Positions 5,019 to 7,011 of a stretch of 7,011 nt of DNA are shown here, one piece after another; within the stretch, counting starts at the first letter, position 1, and each line of letters opens with the position of its first letter. The position numbers and the translations under genes are program-made. The DNA is from an uncultured Selenomonas sp. (GTDB lineage Bacteria; Bacillota; Negativicutes; Selenomonadales; Selenomonadaceae), in contig CALYVJ010000080.1 in NCBI GenBank assembly GCA_945494195.1, forward strand, positions 1-7,011. The letters run 5' to 3'. The notes under the pieces are model-generated. The model saw only the letters and a list, made by a program, of their open reading frames with translations, was not told the DNA's origin and searched no databases.

Positions 5019-5987
5019 ATGAAAGTAACAGTTGTTGGTGCAGGTAACGTAGGTGCTACCGTTGCAAATGTTCTCGCAGTCAAGAATTTCTGTAGCGAGG
5101 TTATGCTCGTGGATATCAAAAAAGGTTTTGCAGAAGGCAAGGCTATGGATATCATGCAGACGGCTCATATGCTGAACTTTGATTCGACGGTTGTCGGTGT
5201 AACGGCTGAAATCGGGGATGAGAACGGCTATGCTCCGACGGCTGGTTCTGATGTAGTTGTCATCACTTCCGGTATGCCGCGTAAACCGGGCATGACTCGC
5301 GAAGAGCTTATCGGGGTCAACGCTAAAATCGTAAAGAGCGTTGTGGATCAGGCTGTCAAATATTCTCCGAATGCCATTTTCATCATCATTTCCAACCCGA
5401 TGGATACGATGACTTTCCTTACGCTCAAGGATTCCAAGCTGCCGCGTAACCGCGTCATTGGTCAGGGCGGTATGCTCGACAGCAGCCGTTTCCGTTATTT
5501 CTTGTCCAAGGCTCTGCAGGAAGCAGGCTATCCGGCTACGCCGACGGATATCGATGGCATGGTCATCGGTGGTCACAGCGATAAGACGATGGTCCCGCTC
5601 ACGAGCATTGCTACGTATCGCGGCATTCCGGTCACGAACTTCCTCTCCAAAGAGCAGCTGGATGATGCTGTTGCTCAGACGAAGGTTGGCGGTGCTACGC
5701 TGACGGGCTTGCTCGGAACTTCGGCTTGGTATGCTCCGGGTGCTGCCGCTGCTGCTATGGTTGAGGCTATTGCTCTGGATTCCAAGAAACTCATGCCGTG
5801 CTGCGTATACCTTGACGGCGAATACGGCGAGAAAGACCTCTGCATTGGTGTTCCGGTTGTCCTCGGTAAAAATGGTATGGAAAAGATTGTCGAGTACAAA
5901 CTTGAGGGTGATGAGAAAGCGAAATTCGATGAGAGCGTAGCTGCTGCCCGCAATACCAATTCCAAATTGGGTGACGCTCTGAAATAA
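5019..5987 (+). CDS. mdh: NAD-dependent malate dehydrogenase
   Basis: Interconverts malate and oxaloacetate with NAD(H) in the cytosol; in fermenters it commonly runs toward malate on the way to fumarate, succinate and propionate. The 322 residues are close to the usual 310-320 of LDH-like tetrameric MDH. Visible: nucleotide-binding GAGNVGAT at 7-14, D32 after the second strand (favouring NAD over NADP), mobile loop MPRKPGMTREEL with substrate arginines R88 and R94 (Arg rather than the Gln of lactate dehydrogenases), N126 in SNPMD, D154 and R157 in MLDSSRFR, and catalytic H186 in GGHSDKTMVPL. That last motif has one residue more than the usual GGHGDTMVP. The ATG has AAGGAGG (5003-5009) nine bases upstream. 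Its own promoter and terminator make it monocistronic. Confidence 0.95.
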   Translation: MKVTVVGAGNVGATVANVLAVKNFCSEVMLVDIKKGFAEGKAMDIMQTAHMLNFDSTVVGVTAEIGDENGYAPTAGSDVVVITSGMPRKPGMTREELIGVNAKIVKSVVDQAVKYSPNAIFIIISNPMDTMTFLTLKDSKLPRNRVIGQGGMLDSSRFRYFLSKALQEAGYPATPTDIDGMVIGGHSDKTMVPLTSIATYRGIPVTNFLSKEQLDDAVAQTKVGGATLTGLLGTSAWYAPGAAAAAMVEAIALDSKKLMPCCVYLDGEYGEKDLCIGVPVVLGKNGMEKIVEYKLEGDEKAKFDESVAAARNTNSKLGDALK

Positions 5988-6020
5988 ATTTTTTTGCTGA
6001 GTTGCCATAGTAAGTGAGAG

Positions 6021-6056
6021 AAGAAGAACCTGTACATTGGTGCAGGTTCTTTTTTA
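6021..6056 (+). terminator. Rho-independent terminator of mdh
   Basis: AAGAACCTGTAC (6024-6035) pairs with GTGCAGGTTCTT (6040-6051), 12 bp with one G-U pair and a 4-base loop (ATTG), followed by further T's (6052-6055). It lies about 35 bases after the mdh stop. Confidence 0.87.
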
Positions 6057-6099
6057 TTGTAAAAAAAGTAGGTCTAAAGACTTAATCTTTATCGGTAAG

Positions 6100-6128
6100 T
6101 TGACGATATATAAAATGTAAGGTAATAT
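6100..6128 (+). promoter_or_regulatory. Promoter of the 95-residue ORF and tadA
   Basis: TTGACG (6100-6105) is followed after exactly 17 bases by TAATAT (6123-6128). Transcription would start near 6135, leaving about 33 bases before the GTG start. No terminator or second promoter is seen before tadA, so both genes would share this transcript. A small inverted repeat, TGCATT (6133-6138) and AATGCA (6145-6150), overlaps the predicted transcription start. Confidence 0.65.
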
Positions 6129-6152
6129 TGGTTGCATTAGCAGAAATGCACC

Positions 6153-6159
6153 GAGGAGG
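6153..6159 (+). promoter_or_regulatory. Ribosome binding site deciding the start of the 95-residue ORF
   Basis: GAGGAGG ends eight bases before GTG 6168. An in-frame GTG at 6159 overlaps this site itself and cannot be the start read from it. Confidence 0.7.
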
Positions 6160-6167
6160 TGTTTACT

Positions 6168-6455
6168 GTGGTAGACCGTATTGAGCGGGTATCCGCTTTG
6201 AAACCTGTTGAGTCAGGAATTGGAAAGTTCTTCGAGCGCAAGGAAGGCTATGAGGACCATCCCAAGAACAAAAAGCAGTTTGCGGAGATTCTCAATCATG
6301 AGATGGAGAAAGAGGTGCGCCCGGATAATGATGCAGGACCGGGAGTACCGAATGCCTATCGATTGGAGTTGAGGGCTCGGCCAACACAGTCGCTGTTCTA
6401 TCAAAGTGATGTAGATCTTAGTAAAGCAGAAGGGAAGATACACGACGCTGGATGA
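6168..6455 (+). CDS. Conserved-looking protein of unknown function, 95 residues, upstream of tadA
   Basis: I do not recognise this protein. It is highly charged and has no Cys or Trp, no signal peptide and no membrane segment, so it is probably cytosolic. It starts MVDRIERVSALKPVESGIGK, then has a Lys/Glu-rich part with a likely amphipathic helix at about 34-51 (around QFAEILNHEMEKE), an Asp/Pro/Gly-rich linker at 52-62, and a C-terminal part with LELRARPTQSLFYQSDVDL. The excellent GAGGAGG, the promoter upstream and tight packing against tadA argue that it is a real gene. GTG 6168 is preferred because the site lies eight bases before it. Its stop is ten bases before the tadA ATG, or inside tadA if a CTG start is used, suggesting translational coupling. 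The FAEIL..EMEK stretch faintly recalls small flagellar-operon proteins, but that is too weak to assign. Confidence 0.75.
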   Translation: MVDRIERVSALKPVESGIGKFFERKEGYEDHPKNKKQFAEILNHEMEKEVRPDNDAGPGVPNAYRLELRARPTQSLFYQSDVDLSKAEGKIHDAG

Positions 6456-6465
6456 CGAGAAGTAT

Positions 6466-6936
6466 ATGAGACTGGCGCTGGAGGAAGCCCAGTTGGCCTA
6501 TGATAAGGAAGAAGTGCCTATCGGAGCCGTTCTTGTGGATGAGAACGGCTCTGTGGTGGCCCGCGGACATAATATGAGAGAAAATTGGCATGATGCTACG
6601 GCCCATGCAGAGCTCATTGCGATTCAAGAGTGCTGCAGGAAACTGGGCCGTTGGCGCTTATCTGGGCTGACTCTCTATGTGACGATTGAGCCGTGTCCTA
6701 TGTGTGCTGGAGCAATTGTTATGAGTCGGGTGGACCGGGTAGTTTATGGCAGTACTGATACCAAGGCTGGCGCTTGTGAATCGGTATTTAACATACCTGG
6801 CAATCCGACGCTTAATCATCGCCCTGAGATTACAGCAGGAGTCTTGCAGCAGGAGTGTGCCGATATCATGAAACGATTTTTCAAGATGCGCCGCGAACAG
6901 CGCAAGGCAGAAAAACAAAAGAACAACGAAGAATAA
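6466..6936 (+). CDS. tadA: tRNA-specific adenosine deaminase
   Basis: TadA deaminates adenosine 34 to inosine in the anticodon of a tRNA, classically tRNA-Arg(ACG), allowing one tRNA to read several codons. The 156 residues match the family. Visible: PIGAVLV at 18-24, zinc/catalytic HAE with H47 and E49, EPCPMC with C77 and C80, AGAIVMSRVDRVVYG, and the tRNA-arm side with FN near 108-109 and NHRPEITAGVL at 117-127. The Lys/Arg/Glu-rich tail after 140 is typical. The TadA-type NHxxEV/I-xGVL stretch argues against cytidine or guanine deaminases. The ATG at 6466 has only GAGAAG three bases upstream. Relatives usually carry several more residues (DDxxYM), and the frame upstream reads LDDEKY from a CTG at 6448, with GAAGGGAAG about ten bases before it, so the true start may be there, overlapping the preceding gene. 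Confidence 0.94.
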   Translation: MRLALEEAQLAYDKEEVPIGAVLVDENGSVVARGHNMRENWHDATAHAELIAIQECCRKLGRWRLSGLTLYVTIEPCPMCAGAIVMSRVDRVVYGSTDTKAGACESVFNIPGNPTLNHRPEITAGVLQQECADIMKRFFKMRREQRKAEKQKNNEE

Positions 6937-6977
6937 AAGACGGTAAAAATTTTACGGCGGCATAAAATGCAGAATCC

Positions 6978-7011
6978 CCCATAAGTCAGCTTGATTAGTC
7001 TGACTTATGGG
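6978..7011 (+). terminator. Probable tadA terminator hairpin, cut at the window end
   Basis: CCCATAAGTCAG (6978-6989) and CTGACTTATGGG (7000-7011) form a perfect 12-bp stem with a 10-base loop. Two more C's at 6976-6977 could extend the stem past the window. The expected T run lies beyond the last base, so terminator function is inferred; the - strand side has no T run. Confidence 0.6.

Noticed and set aside
4848..6008. 386-codon open frame on the - strand opposite mdh
   Set aside because: It lies wholly antisense to mdh and its promoter region, has no family-like motifs, and begins and ends in the mdh flanks. The + strand protein has every malate dehydrogenase motif.
6066..6090. Small overlapping inverted repeats (GTCT-AA-AGAC; AAAGA-N5-TCTTT) before the 95-residue ORF promoter
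   Set aside because: They are short, A/T-rich and mutually exclusive, lying just upstream of the promoter; they are not distinguishable from chance.
1..7011. Search for CRISPR repeats, insertion sequences, tRNA or rRNA genes, and phage or defence genes
   Set aside because: I saw no direct repeat array, transposase, tRNA-like cloverleaf or such genes by eye. The genes are intact housekeeping genes with similar codon use and no sign of transfer.

Overview
The window reads as a housekeeping stretch from an anaerobic, moderate-GC low-GC-clade bacterium (Firmicutes/Bacillota). Strong AGGAGG-type ribosome binding sites, sigma-A-like promoters, a rubredoxin and a malate dehydrogenase together with a stand-alone biotin carboxylase would fit a Negativicute of the Selenomonas/Mitsuokella type. 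That placement is inference from gene content and general protein look, not from a search.

Layout. Bases 1-38 hold what may be the last codons of an unidentified + strand gene, followed by its terminator (38-70). A facing terminator (91-128) closes accC, which runs on the - strand (170-1540) and encodes a biotin carboxylase subunit. A 243-base divergent region carries a good accC promoter, a leader with nested inverted repeats, and the uvrC upstream region, including a possible 30-codon upstream ORF. All remaining genes are on the + strand: uvrC (1784-3622), a PHP-domain phosphoesterase overlapping it by one base (3622-4485), rubredoxin (4570-4731, only 53 residues) with its own promoter and terminator, malate dehydrogenase (5019-5987) with its own promoter, 100-base leader and terminator, then a 95-residue protein of unknown function (6168-6455) in an apparent operon with tadA (6466-6936). 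The window ends on a perfect 12-bp hairpin, probably the tadA terminator.

How the genes relate. uvrC and the PHP gene form a tightly coupled pair (nucleotide excision repair plus a probable nucleotide/oligonucleotide phosphoesterase). Biotin carboxylase and malate dehydrogenase could both act around oxaloacetate in a succinate/propionate-forming fermentation; the carboxylase has a pyruvate-carboxylase-like NPR motif that makes this worth testing, though a role in acetyl-CoA carboxylase is equally possible. Rubredoxin is a small iron electron carrier typical of anaerobes. TadA makes inosine at the wobble base of a tRNA anticodon and is essential in many bacteria.

I see no mobile element, CRISPR array, tRNA, rRNA or defence system. 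The least explained items are the 95-residue protein joined to tadA, the structured accC leader, the upstream ORF overlapping the uvrC start, and the inverted repeat at the start of the mdh transcript.
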